Source: Legionella_A sp963772805
Lineage (GTDB): Bacteria; Pseudomonadota; Gammaproteobacteria; Legionellales; Legionellaceae
Length of the DNA: 64,000 bases
Direction of reading: 5' to 3'
Assembly: GCA_963772805.1 (NCBI GenBank)
Contig: CAVYYU010000002.1
Location: 62,001 to 126,000 of the forward strand
Positions 33,643 through 42,066 of the stretch are shown one piece after another. The stretch's first letter is position 1. The number at the start of each line of letters is the position of its first letter. The notes under the pieces are model-generated. The model was not told the origin of the DNA and made no database searches. It saw only the letters and a program-made list of their open reading frames with translations. The position numbers and the translations under genes were made by a program.

Positions 33643-34944
33643 ATGTCAGAAACAATTATTGCCATCGAACACCTACGCAAAGCGTATAAAAAAGCGGCGA
33701 CACAGGATTTACTGGTATTGGATGACGTCGATTTTGAATTGCAGAAAGGGGAAATTGTAGCCTTGCTGGGGAAATCCGGCTCCGGTAAATCAACCTTGTT
33801 ACGCATCATTGCGGGGCTGGTGGCGCCAACTAGCGGGCGAGTGACTTACCGCGGTCAGGCGGTGACCCAGCCTGTGCAAGGTATTGCGATGATTTTTCAA
33901 TCATTTGCGCTGATGCCTTGGTTAACCGTGCTTGAAAACGTGGAGCTAGGATTGGAAGCGCAGGGTGTTGGTCGCGAAGAGCGGCGGCGGCGGGCGATTG
34001 AGGCAATTGATATCATCGGCCTCGACGGCTTTGAATCGGCATTTCCCAAAGAGCTATCCGGCGGTATGCGCCAGCGCGTGGGCTTCGCCCGCGCCCTGGT
34101 GATCAATCCAGATGTGCTATTGATGGATGAGCCATTCTCAGCACTCGATGTATTAACGGCAGAAAATTTGAAGTCTGACTTGCTGGAGTTATGGCAGGAA
34201 AAGAAAACCAATACCAATGCTATTTTGCTGGTGACGCATAACATTGAAGAAGCTGCAATGCTTGCTGACCGAATTGTTATTTTAGGCAGCGATCCAGGAT
34301 ATATTCGCGCAGACTTGCCAGTTACCCTGCCACAACCCCGCGATGCAGAGAATCCGGAATTTCGCGCGCTGGTTGACCGCATTTATACCCTGATGACGAC
34401 AGGGCTTAAGGAAAAAACAAGGCATCATTTGCGTGAGCGCCAAATTGGTTTAGGGTATCGGCTGCCAGATGTGGAACCGTCGGAATTATCAGGATTGATT
34501 GAAACGATGACCTCTTTTGAAGAGCGCATAGACTTGCCGGAGCTTGCTGACGAGTTGATGATGAATGTCGACGACTTATTCCCGATTCTGGAAACGCTGG
34601 AAATTTTAGGCTTTGCGCAAATACTCGATGGAGATATCCACTTGACTGATTTAGGGAAACAATTTTCAAAAGCTGATCTGCAAGAGCGCAAACCGTTATT
34701 TGCCCAAAGACTACTGGAAAAAGTACCTTTAGCACGTTATATCCGCAAGATATTGGACGAAAAAAGCGGCCATCGTGTCTCTGAGGAGCGTTTTTTAAGC
34801 AAGCTTGAAGATTATTTAAGTGAGAAAGAAGCAGAACGTGTTTTGCGCACCATGATTGACTGGGGTCGATACGCCGAGCTTTTTGCTTATGATTTTAATA
34901 CGGGAATTTTAAGCCTTGAGAATCCCGGTATGTCAAACGTATAA
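33643..34944 (+). CDS. NitT/TauT-type ABC ATPase with C-terminal AAA-associated domain
   Basis: 433 residues. The ABC domain occupies about residues 1-250: Walker A LLGKSGSGKST, signature LSGGMRQRVGFARAL, Walker B VLLMDEPFSALD and the H-loop VTHNIEEA. The C-terminal ~170 residues match the 'AAA-associated' extension of nitrate/sulfonate/bicarbonate-type ATPases (DLPELADELMMNVDDLFPILE, FAQRLLEKVPLARYI). It follows the permease by 7 bp. Confidence 0.93.
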   Translation: MSETIIAIEHLRKAYKKAATQDLLVLDDVDFELQKGEIVALLGKSGSGKSTLLRIIAGLVAPTSGRVTYRGQAVTQPVQGIAMIFQSFALMPWLTVLENVELGLEAQGVGREERRRRAIEAIDIIGLDGFESAFPKELSGGMRQRVGFARALVINPDVLLMDEPFSALDVLTAENLKSDLLELWQEKKTNTNAILLVTHNIEEAAMLADRIVILGSDPGYIRADLPVTLPQPRDAENPEFRALVDRIYTLMTTGLKEKTRHHLRERQIGLGYRLPDVEPSELSGLIETMTSFEERIDLPELADELMMNVDDLFPILETLEILGFAQILDGDIHLTDLGKQFSKADLQERKPLFAQRLLEKVPLARYIRKILDEKSGHRVSEERFLSKLEDYLSEKEAERVLRTMIDWGRYAELFAYDFNTGILSLENPGMSNV

Positions 34945-34947
34945 CGA

Positions 34948-34990
34948 TATAGCCAGGTTTAGACACCATCATCATCCTGGCTATAATTTT
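34948..34990 (+). terminator. Intrinsic terminator after the ABC operon
   Basis: Perfect 10-bp stem TATAGCCAGG (34948-34957) / CCTGGCTATA (34976-34985) followed by ATTTT. It separates the ABC operon from the converging dsbA gene. Confidence 0.8.
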
Positions 34991-34992
34991 AC

Positions 34993-35622
34993 TTATACTT
35001 TCTCTTTATTTACTTTGCTGATTAGAAAATCGAGTATTGTGAACAGGCGCTCTTGTGTTTTAGCCATTTGCAAATCGGTTTTGAATTGGTTATTCACGAT
35101 CAAGGCGGGGACACCGCTAATCTGATATTGCGCCATCTTTCTTTTGCCGACATCAACTTCCAGATCAATAGCAGGTGAGCTCTGAAAGGCGCTTTGTGCC
35201 GTAGCAGCATTCACACCCTGGCTGATAAAGAATTCAATCATGGCTTGGGTGCTATTAAGTGCACGTTTGTCATCCAAAACAGCTTTAAACAAGGCCGGTG
35301 TTAATTTTGACCCTTGCGCCAGCGCTTGTGCCGCATAGTAGGCTTTTGCGTAATATTCCCAATCTTGATTAAAAACTACCGGCACGCGATTGTAGGCTAT
35401 TTTTGTGCCTTGTTGGGTGACCCATTGATTGAGGGCCGGTTCAAGGCGGTAACACCAAGGACAACCATAACTGAAAAACTCGGTGACCGTGACTTTATTT
35501 TTGTCAGTGGCTGGTTTCTCGCTTGTTTGAATAATGACATAGTCTTTACCTGCGACAAAATCTTCAGCGAAGGTCATGACTGGTGCTAAGACTAACAGAA
35601 TTGATAATACGTATTTTAACAT
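34993..35622 (-). CDS. dsbA: Thiol:disulfide interchange protein DsbA
   Basis: 209 residues with a signal peptide (MLKYVLSILLVLAPVMTFA). The thioredoxin-fold active site is C54-P-W-C57 in FFSYGCPWCYRLEP, and the cis-proline loop is GVPALIVN. It introduces disulfide bonds in periplasmic proteins. The dipeptide is PW where E. coli DsbA has PH, which should change the redox potential. Confidence 0.9.
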   Translation of the reverse strand: MLKYVLSILLVLAPVMTFAEDFVAGKDYVIIQTSEKPATDKNKVTVTEFFSYGCPWCYRLEPALNQWVTQQGTKIAYNRVPVVFNQDWEYYAKAYYAAQALAQGSKLTPALFKAVLDDKRALNSTQAMIEFFISQGVNAATAQSAFQSSPAIDLEVDVGKRKMAQYQISGVPALIVNNQFKTDLQMAKTQERLFTILDFLISKVNKEKV

Positions 35623-35702
35623 CTGATTTCACCTTGTTATAAATTGTTATTAATCTTGGTGTTATGTTCTTCGCCCTGATGAAGAGAAGTACATAGCAAA
35701 CC

Positions 35703-36305
35703 TCAGTGCAAGCCGGCAACATAATTAGCAACGGCTTCCATGTCCTCACGGCTCATGCGCGCGCTAATATCACGCATGATGGCGTTCAGATCATTACGGC
35801 GTTTGCCCTGTTTAAACGCCTCCAATTGTTGCACAGTATACACCGCTTGCTGGCCGGAGAGTACTGGGAAACCCGCTTGGCCGTTGCCTGTACCTTTAGG
35901 GCCGTGACACGCGATACAGGCGGTAATATGCTTGCCATAATCTCCGCCGCGGTATAGTTGCTCACCGCGTATGAGATATTGTTTTGGTGTTGAACCTTCC
36001 GGCAGCGGTAGTGCCGCATAAAATGCGGCCAAATCTCCCATATCTTGCGCAGTCAAGCCCGCCACAAAGGATATCATCACCGGTGCATTGCGGGTGGCTC
36101 CTTGTTTGAAATCACGTAATTGTTTAACAAAATAGCCTGCGTGCTGGCCGGCAAGACTAGGCCATGCAGAATTGGTGCTGACCCCTTTTGCTCCATGACA
36201 AGCGGCGCAGACAGCCGATTTTTGTTCTCCGGCCTGCTCATTGCCCGCAGCATGTGCTAGCAAGGCGTGACACAGGACAAGAATAAACGTAATTTTTTTC
36301 ATCAT
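35703..36305 (-). CDS. Dihaem cytochrome c4-type protein
   Basis: 200 residues with a signal peptide (first ~20). Two haem c sites: C33-AA-C36-H37 and C130-IA-C133-H134, in a duplicated cytochrome c fold (each half ends with an FAAFYA- or AVANYVAGL-like segment). Met ligands are supplied by APVMISF and NAIMRDI. Cytochrome c4 carries electrons in the periplasm, typically to a terminal oxidase. It is divergent from engB. Confidence 0.93.
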   Translation of the reverse strand: MMKKITFILVLCHALLAHAAGNEQAGEQKSAVCAACHGAKGVSTNSAWPSLAGQHAGYFVKQLRDFKQGATRNAPVMISFVAGLTAQDMGDLAAFYAALPLPEGSTPKQYLIRGEQLYRGGDYGKHITACIACHGPKGTGNGQAGFPVLSGQQAVYTVQQLEAFKQGKRRNDLNAIMRDISARMSREDMEAVANYVAGLH

Positions 36306-36374
36306 GGTCTCAAGGGTTTTTGCTGATTTAATGGTACACTAAACTTCGAAAAAATCCCAAAATGAAATCTAAAG

Positions 36375-36989
36375 ATGATAGCCAATCCATATTCACAAGC
36401 CAAATTTTTAAAAAGTGCCGCCCTTGTCGAGCAGTTACCGCAAGATATCGGTTATGAAGTCGCGTTTGCCGGCCGTTCAAATGCTGGTAAATCCAGCGCC
36501 TTGAATTGCTTAACGGGTATTCGTCAGTTAGCACGTACCAGTAAAACCCCCGGACGCACCCAACTCATCAATGTGTTCACCTTGGCTGATACCGATCGCC
36601 GCTTAATCGATTTGCCCGGCTATGGCTATGCCAAGGTCCCCCAGAAAATCAAACGAAACTGGCAAGAAAATCTGGCACATTATCTGGAAGTGCGGCAAAG
36701 CCTCAAGGTTTTAGTATTGTTGATGGATATTCGCCATCCGCTTAAAGAGCTTGATCAAATGATGATTAATTGGGCGCTGCAGCGGAAATTGCCGGTTCAT
36801 ATTTTGTTAACCAAAGCCGACAAACTAAGCCGCGGAAACGCACAAAGCACCGTGCTGCAAGTGCGCAGTCATTATAAAATCTATGCCGGGTTGCTCAGCG
36901 TACAAGCTTTTTCATCATTGCATAAACAAGGTGTTGATGAGCTTATCGTGGTGCTTAATCACTGGCTAGCGTTATGCGCTGACGATTAG
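36375..36989 (+). CDS. engB: Ribosome biogenesis GTPase EngB (YsxC/YihA)
   Basis: 204 residues. G1 is GRSNAGKSS, G2 is TSKTPGRTQ, G3 is DLPGYGYAKV and G4 is TKADKLSR, all intact. It is an essential GTPase in large ribosomal subunit assembly. Its last four bases overlap the converging gene at 36986. Confidence 0.97.
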   Translation: MIANPYSQAKFLKSAALVEQLPQDIGYEVAFAGRSNAGKSSALNCLTGIRQLARTSKTPGRTQLINVFTLADTDRRLIDLPGYGYAKVPQKIKRNWQENLAHYLEVRQSLKVLVLLMDIRHPLKELDQMMINWALQRKLPVHILLTKADKLSRGNAQSTVLQVRSHYKIYAGLLSVQAFSSLHKQGVDELIVVLNHWLALCADD

Positions 36990-37651
36990 ATCTCCATACT
37001 GAACATTGAACCATCATCCATTTCCAGCGCTGGCTCAGCTACTGGCATGGAAGAATCGCGCATACAGGCTGATTTGCCGTTGACTCCATCGCTAGAGTTA
37101 CGCCTCGACAGGAATAATTGCGCTATACATGGACCGGACTGATTAGAGTTCACATCGCCGTCCGACACGCCCCTCGCTCTTGAAGACGAGGTATAGCCCT
37201 TCATTCGTGGCGGTCTTATATCCATTTCTAAAGGTAGAAACAAATCAGCTGCAACGGACGGCTCCTCTTGCGGCGATTTGGCTAATTGGCTTAAATGACT
37301 TAAATTGCGCAAGGATTCTCGCCTTGTGAAAGCATCCTCCTGCCTAGGTGAAAAAAAAACAGGTTGATTTTCAGTCTGTTGATTATCACTAACGGACACT
37401 TCCCTGGTGATTGAAATTGGGGATGATCTATTTGAACCTATATCATCGGTGGTTTCATTACCTTTCCTTAAATCACCCTCACTTGCAGATAAACCAGAAA
37501 CCACCAGCGGTGCATCATCACTGTCAGAAGTATCAGAGTCGTGATCGGAGTCAAGCAAATTCCCTTCACTGCGAGCTCGTTCTTGACGCGTATTATTCTC
37601 ATTCGAACAGCCTGTTTGGGATTTAAACACCGTAGTCACCTTAAAATCCAT
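36986..37651 (-). CDS. Disordered Ser/Asp-rich protein of unknown function
   Basis: 221 residues, no signal peptide or membrane segment. It is dominated by Ser, Asp, Glu, Asn and Arg with low-complexity runs (LLDSDHDSDTSDSDD, SRRNSSDG) and hardly any hydrophobic core, so it is predicted to be intrinsically disordered. Its own near-consensus promoter shows it is a genuine transcription unit. The composition would suit a secreted effector in a Legionellales host, but no eukaryotic-like domain is visible. Confidence 0.65.
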   Translation of the reverse strand: MDFKVTTVFKSQTGCSNENNTRQERARSEGNLLDSDHDSDTSDSDDAPLVVSGLSASEGDLRKGNETTDDIGSNRSSPISITREVSVSDNQQTENQPVFFSPRQEDAFTRRESLRNLSHLSQLAKSPQEEPSVAADLFLPLEMDIRPPRMKGYTSSSRARGVSDGDVNSNQSGPCIAQLFLSRRNSSDGVNGKSACMRDSSMPVAEPALEMDDGSMFSMEI

Positions 37652-37665
37652 GATTAAGATGAAAA

Positions 37666-37693
37666 TTTATATTAAAAATGAAGTGGTTGTCAA
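37666..37693 (-). promoter_or_regulatory. Near-consensus promoter of the disordered-protein gene
   Basis: Minus strand TTGACA (37688-37693), 16-bp spacer, TATAAA (37666-37671); the start codon is 15 bp downstream at 37651. Confidence 0.65.
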
Positions 37694-37722
37694 TAAAACA
37701 AACACTGGCGTGGCGATATATT

Positions 37723-38604
37723 TTACTCAATGAGTTTAATTATCGCTGAAAAATCAAGCCCACCCATGCCCTGATCATTGAATTGGCGATAAAGCTCAGC
37801 TGCCTGTTCGGCAATTGGCGTATGCACACCAACGGCTGCCGCAGAGCGCTGGCTTAAATGTAAATCTTTAAGCATCATCGCCGCGGTGAAACCCGGTTGA
37901 TAATCACGATTAGCAGGCACATTTTCCAGCACCCCAGGAACTGGTGCATAATTACTCATCGCCCAACATTGGCCAGATGAGTTAGTGACCACTTCAAACA
38001 GTTTTTCTGCCGCCAACCCCAGATGTTCTGCTAACCTAAATGCTTCAGAAACCGCAATCATCGACACACCTAACACCATGTTATTGCAAATTTTAGCGGC
38101 CTGTCCGCTACCGGCATCACCGGTATGAATTATTTTTTTGCCAAGCTGTGCGAGAATCGGTTTTGCTTGCGTGAAAGCCGGTTCAGTACCCCCGACCATA
38201 AAGGTCAAGCTTGCCGCCATGGCTCCCGCCACACCGCCCGATACTGGCGCATCAACGTTAATTAAATGGTAGTGATTGGCTTGCTGATGAATATCGCGGG
38301 AACTTGGAACGTCGATGGTGGAACAATCTATATGCAACGTATTGGCAGACGCGACCGCGAACAAGCCATTTTCACTCAAGCACACTTGCTTTACCTGCTC
38401 TCCTGTTTGCAGCATGGTGATAATTACATCCTGGTTGCGGCTTGCCTGTTGCAGCGTCGGTGCCTGCCACCCACCCGCCGCTGTCAAGGCGGCCAACGCC
38501 TCCGATTGCAGATCAAAACCGGTGACGATGTGGCCCGCTTTAATTAAGTTAATCGCCATGGGCAGGCCCATATGGCCTAATCCGACAAACCCTATATGAG
38601 CCAT
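37723..38604 (-). CDS. mmsB: 3-hydroxyisobutyrate dehydrogenase
   Basis: About 293 residues from MAHIGFVGLGHMGLPMAINL. The NAD-binding GxGxMG motif, the substrate-binding segment DAPVSGGVAGA and the catalytic Lys in GSGQAAKICNNM are present. It oxidises 3-hydroxyisobutyrate to methylmalonate semialdehyde in valine breakdown, immediately upstream of the next enzyme's action by the adjacent mmsA. The frame start at 38655 lies within mmsA, so the ATG at 38604 is used. Confidence 0.94.
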   Translation of the reverse strand: MAHIGFVGLGHMGLPMAINLIKAGHIVTGFDLQSEALAALTAAGGWQAPTLQQASRNQDVIITMLQTGEQVKQVCLSENGLFAVASANTLHIDCSTIDVPSSRDIHQQANHYHLINVDAPVSGGVAGAMAASLTFMVGGTEPAFTQAKPILAQLGKKIIHTGDAGSGQAAKICNNMVLGVSMIAVSEAFRLAEHLGLAAEKLFEVVTNSSGQCWAMSNYAPVPGVLENVPANRDYQPGFTAAMMLKDLHLSQRSAAAVGVHTPIAEQAAELYRQFNDQGMGGLDFSAIIKLIE

Positions 38605-38614
38605 AATTTCTCCC

Positions 38615-40114
38615 CTAACGGTGACTTGGCATTGCGAATGAACTTTCACGCACATCCGAAACAGGCCATTTACTGGTCACCGTTTTACGTCTTGTATAAA
38701 ACTGAATGCTCTCTGTGCCGTGCATATTGGTATCGCCAAACGAGGAACGTTTCCAACCACCAAAAGGATGACTGGCAACTGGAACGGGGATAGGAACGTT
38801 GATACCAACCATACCTGCTTGTACACGTTGACTGTATTCGCGCGCGCTATAGCCATCACGAGTAAAAATTGCTGTACCATTACCATATTGATTACGGTTA
38901 ACCAGGTTTATCGCCTGTTCAAGATCAGGCACTCTCACAATGACTAACACCGGACCAAAAATTTCATTTTGATAAATTGCCATGCGCTCGGTGACTTGAT
39001 CCAATAACGAGGGGCCCAGAAAATAGCCTTGAGGAAAACGAGGGTGCTGGTAATGGCGGCCATCGATCAGCAGTTTTGCACCATCCATAACGCCTTTATC
39101 AATAGCCGCTATCACGCGCTCGCGATGCACACTGTTTATCAAGGGCCCCATGTCGCATTGCGGCGCATCACCTGAATCAATGCGAATTTCATGAATCAGT
39201 GGCGCCAGTTTGGCGAGTAGTTTATCTGCAGTTTGCTCACCGACCGCCACAATCACCGAAAGAGCCATGCAACGCTCGCCTGCTGAACCATACGCTGCAC
39301 CAACAATAGCACTGGCTGCTCGCTCCCAATCTGCATCGGGCATCACCACGCAATGATTTTTGGCACCACCAAACGTATTCGCACGTTTGCCGTTTTTTGT
39401 AGCGGTAGTGTATATATGCTCGGCTACCGGCGTCGATGCAACGGCGGTGAAGCTGGAAATGCCAGGATGTGCCAGTAAATGCTCGACCGTACTTTTATCC
39501 CCCTGAACACAATTAACAACGCCAGGAGGCAAACCTGCGTCATTTAATAATTCCATTAACCGAATTGGAGCAGAAGGATCTTGTTCGGATGGCTTAAGAA
39601 TGAAGGTGTTGCCGCAGGCAATGGCGGGAATCATCATCCAGACAGGCACCATCACCGGGAAATTAAACGGCGATACGCCGGCGCAAACGCCCAGGGGTTG
39701 GCGTAAAGTGTAGCAATCAACCTGATTGGATACATTGGCCGTATAGGTGCCTTGCAGTTGCGTCACCAACCCACAATGAAACTCAACAACCTCTATTGCA
39801 CGCGCTACAGATCCCTTTGCATCATCTAAGGTTTTACCATGCTCACGGGTAACAAGATGAGCGAGATCAAGCTGGTATTTTTCTAACAACTCACGAAATT
39901 TAAATAAAATTCGTGCGCGTTTAACAGGCGTTGTTTCTGACCACGATAGAAACGCCTCGCTGGCAGCGCTGACAGCTTGTTCACAGATGGCCTGATCGGC
40001 AAAATACACTTGCCCGATTGTTTCACCCAGCGCGGGATTATGGATCTCGTGACTTGCCATTGTCTTTTCAGTAAGCTTTCTGCCAGCAATATAATGAGGC
40101 ACAATATAAACCAT
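38615..40114 (-). CDS. mmsA: Methylmalonate-semialdehyde dehydrogenase (CoA-acylating)
   Basis: 499 residues. Aldehyde dehydrogenase fold: SPFNFPVMVPVWM, ILKPSEQDPSAP, FGGAKNHCVVMPDAD and the catalytic Cys in GSAGERCMALS. This variant motif marks the MmsA branch, which converts methylmalonate semialdehyde to propionyl-CoA. It is followed by mmsB in the same operon. Confidence 0.95.
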   Translation of the reverse strand: MVYIVPHYIAGRKLTEKTMASHEIHNPALGETIGQVYFADQAICEQAVSAASEAFLSWSETTPVKRARILFKFRELLEKYQLDLAHLVTREHGKTLDDAKGSVARAIEVVEFHCGLVTQLQGTYTANVSNQVDCYTLRQPLGVCAGVSPFNFPVMVPVWMMIPAIACGNTFILKPSEQDPSAPIRLMELLNDAGLPPGVVNCVQGDKSTVEHLLAHPGISSFTAVASTPVAEHIYTTATKNGKRANTFGGAKNHCVVMPDADWERAASAIVGAAYGSAGERCMALSVIVAVGEQTADKLLAKLAPLIHEIRIDSGDAPQCDMGPLINSVHRERVIAAIDKGVMDGAKLLIDGRHYQHPRFPQGYFLGPSLLDQVTERMAIYQNEIFGPVLVIVRVPDLEQAINLVNRNQYGNGTAIFTRDGYSAREYSQRVQAGMVGINVPIPVPVASHPFGGWKRSSFGDTNMHGTESIQFYTRRKTVTSKWPVSDVRESSFAMPSHR

Positions 40115-40158
40115 CGCTAAACTCCTTGTTAAAGCGGTAATCTTGATTTTTAAATAAG

Positions 40159-40902
40159 CTAATCCTTACTCAGCAAATGTTCCAGTCCATAATACAGAGA
40201 GTCGATCTGCAGCACACCTTGGCATGCAAGCAGTACGCCCGGCATAAATGATGCCCGGTCGATACTGTCATGAGTAATTGTAAGTGTTTCCCCTTTGCTG
40301 CCAAAGATGACGTGTTGCCGAGCAAGCACGCCTGGCAAGCGCAGTGAGTGGATATTCACATCGTGATGAAGTGCGCCGCGGGCACCGGGGAGCAGTTCTT
40401 TCAGGGCTAATTGATTCTTGCTGCTGCGCCTGGCAGCTGCAATCATTTCTGCGGTTTTAATTGCCGTGCCTGAGGGCGAATCCAATTTTTGTTGATGATG
40501 CATCTCGACTATTTCAACTTCAGGTAAATAACGGGCAGCCACGGCGGCAAACTGCATCATTAATACCGCACTAATCGAGAAATTCGGCACAATAATGCCA
40601 CCCATTTTTTTTTGGGCACAAAAAATTTGTAAAGTCTGAATTTGTTCATCAAGCAAACCGCTGGTGCCAATCACAGGGTGGGCACCGTTATCAATAATTG
40701 TTAAGGCATTTTCATAAACACAATCAGCACGAGTAAGATCGATGACAATCTGCGCTTTAGTACTGGCAATCGCTTGTTGCAGATCATCCGCGCGTCCTAG
40801 AGCCGCGACCAGTTCAAAATCAGGATGGTTGCCAATTGTCTCACAAGCCAAAACACCCATTTTTCCTTGCGCACCATTAACAATCACTCGATGTGGCATC
40901 AT
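40159..40902 (-). CDS. dapB: 4-hydroxy-tetrahydrodipicolinate reductase
   Basis: 247 residues. The N-terminal NAD(P) site is VNGAQGKMG. The catalytic region EMHHQQKLDSPSGTAIKTAE includes the His pair and Lys. It acts in lysine and meso-diaminopimelate synthesis. The second position of the usual GxxGxMG has Asn-Gly-Ala, still compatible with the fold. It lies 10 bp after the Pmp3-like gene. Confidence 0.95.
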   Translation of the reverse strand: MMPHRVIVNGAQGKMGVLACETIGNHPDFELVAALGRADDLQQAIASTKAQIVIDLTRADCVYENALTIIDNGAHPVIGTSGLLDEQIQTLQIFCAQKKMGGIIVPNFSISAVLMMQFAAVAARYLPEVEIVEMHHQQKLDSPSGTAIKTAEMIAAARRSSKNQLALKELLPGARGALHHDVNIHSLRLPGVLARQHVIFGSKGETLTITHDSIDRASFMPGVLLACQGVLQIDSLYYGLEHLLSKD

Positions 40903-40911
40903 GTCTCCAAT

Positions 40912-41151
40912 TCAATCTTTGTGCGAAGTTGGCATTTTTTCATTGCTTGTTTTATGGGGCTCGTGACTTTTATGGGGTTCAGGGCGGTGTACAATTCGCC
41001 ATGCCCAGACACTGGCTGGAATCCAGCCGATGGCAGTTGCCTGCATGAGTAACGCAACTAATGCTCCGCCAGGATTATCATCTAACAGCACAATTATCCA
41101 CGGGAAGGCTATTGCCACTATTGACATTAAAATACGCTTTAATTTTTTCAT
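40912..41151 (-). CDS. Pmp3/YqaE-like small membrane protein
   Basis: 79 residues with two hydrophobic helices (about 8-24 and 30-52). The second ends with the family phrase TAIGWIPASVWAWRIV. A His/Lys-rich tail (HRPEPHKSHEPHKTS) follows. Members are stress-linked proteolipids of the UPF0057 family. It precedes dapB and probably shares its transcript. Confidence 0.72.
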   Translation of the reverse strand: MKKLKRILMSIVAIAFPWIIVLLDDNPGGALVALLMQATAIGWIPASVWAWRIVHRPEPHKSHEPHKTSNEKMPTSHKD

Positions 41152-41191
41152 TGGAAAAGCACCTGATTTAATGATACGGGTTCGTTATATA

Positions 41192-41221
41192 GATATAGCC
41201 TTCTGCCCTCTTGCCTGTCAA
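41192..41221 (-). promoter_or_regulatory. Predicted promoter of the Pmp3-like/dapB genes
   Basis: Minus strand TTGACA (41216-41221), 18-bp spacer, TATATC (41192-41197), about 40 bp upstream of the first start codon. Confidence 0.5.
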
Positions 41222-41374
41222 TCCAGAACTTGCCATTTAGAGTAACAAAGTTCTGCACTTATGAAAATGCTAGCTGTAATTACTTGCAAAACAAGGATAA
41301 ACGCTGTACATTGCATGGTCATTTTTTACCACTCTCGCCAGTCAATTTATCAGCCATCAAACAAGGGTTTCAGC

Positions 41375-42040
41375 ATGAGAAAACAAGAGCTGCATCCACG
41401 CACAGCTGTTATTAATAATAAACAAAAAAATCAGTCTAAACTGATTCGTCACGAGGCACTGCGCTGGCTTGCGGCGACTTTCCCACAAGTATTCGACAAC
41501 AGCATCTGCATCCAGCCACTGAAGTTAGGAATAATGGCTGATATTTTGTTGCACGCTGATGAAGCGGCACAAGCCGGTATTTCCAAAAGTAAACTGCGCG
41601 AAGCCGTGGTGCTGTTTTCTCGTCGCATTGATTATTTAACCTGTCTGAAAGCGCGTGAAATGCGTGTTGACTTGCAGGGTAATCCCATCAACCTGGTCAC
41701 AGCAGAGGAAGCAGAACAGGCGGCGGACAAAATAAAAAAACAAGTCGAAAAAAGAGCGCGCAGCGCACGCAAAAATTTATCAAGCAACGCATCGAGCTAT
41801 ACACGCCCACCCGCGGCTAACCAGGCAGACCCTCAGGATGGGCAGGAGTTCGTCCCTTATTATCCAGAGCGCGCCCCTGCTTTTAGTGCGCAAAGTGCTG
41901 CTGTGCAATCCTCAAAGGCATCTGCTGTAATCATTAGGCATAAAGCCACTCGCCAGTATGATCCCGATGCCATTGCCCGTCTGAAAGAAAAGCTGGGGTT
42001 ATCGTTAAAAAATGAAGCACTGAAAGAAATCGTTGATTAG
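41375..42040 (+). CDS. proQ: ProQ/FinO-family RNA chaperone
   Basis: About 221 residues from MRKQELHPRTAV, with AAGGG upstream; the frame opens at 41261 but the earlier part is not family-like. The ProQ/FinO domain (about residues 20-125) shows RHEALRWLAATFPQVFD, CIQPLKLGIMADIL and SKSKLREAVVLFSRRIDYLTCL. A disordered linker and a C-terminal helix with DPDAIARLKEKLGL follow. It binds structured 3' ends of small RNAs and mRNAs. Confidence 0.88.
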   Translation: MRKQELHPRTAVINNKQKNQSKLIRHEALRWLAATFPQVFDNSICIQPLKLGIMADILLHADEAAQAGISKSKLREAVVLFSRRIDYLTCLKAREMRVDLQGNPINLVTAEEAEQAADKIKKQVEKRARSARKNLSSNASSYTRPPAANQADPQDGQEFVPYYPERAPAFSAQSAAVQSSKASAVIIRHKATRQYDPDAIARLKEKLGLSLKNEALKEIVD

Positions 42041-42066
42041 TGCGCAATAAACTTGCAGTACAAAAC

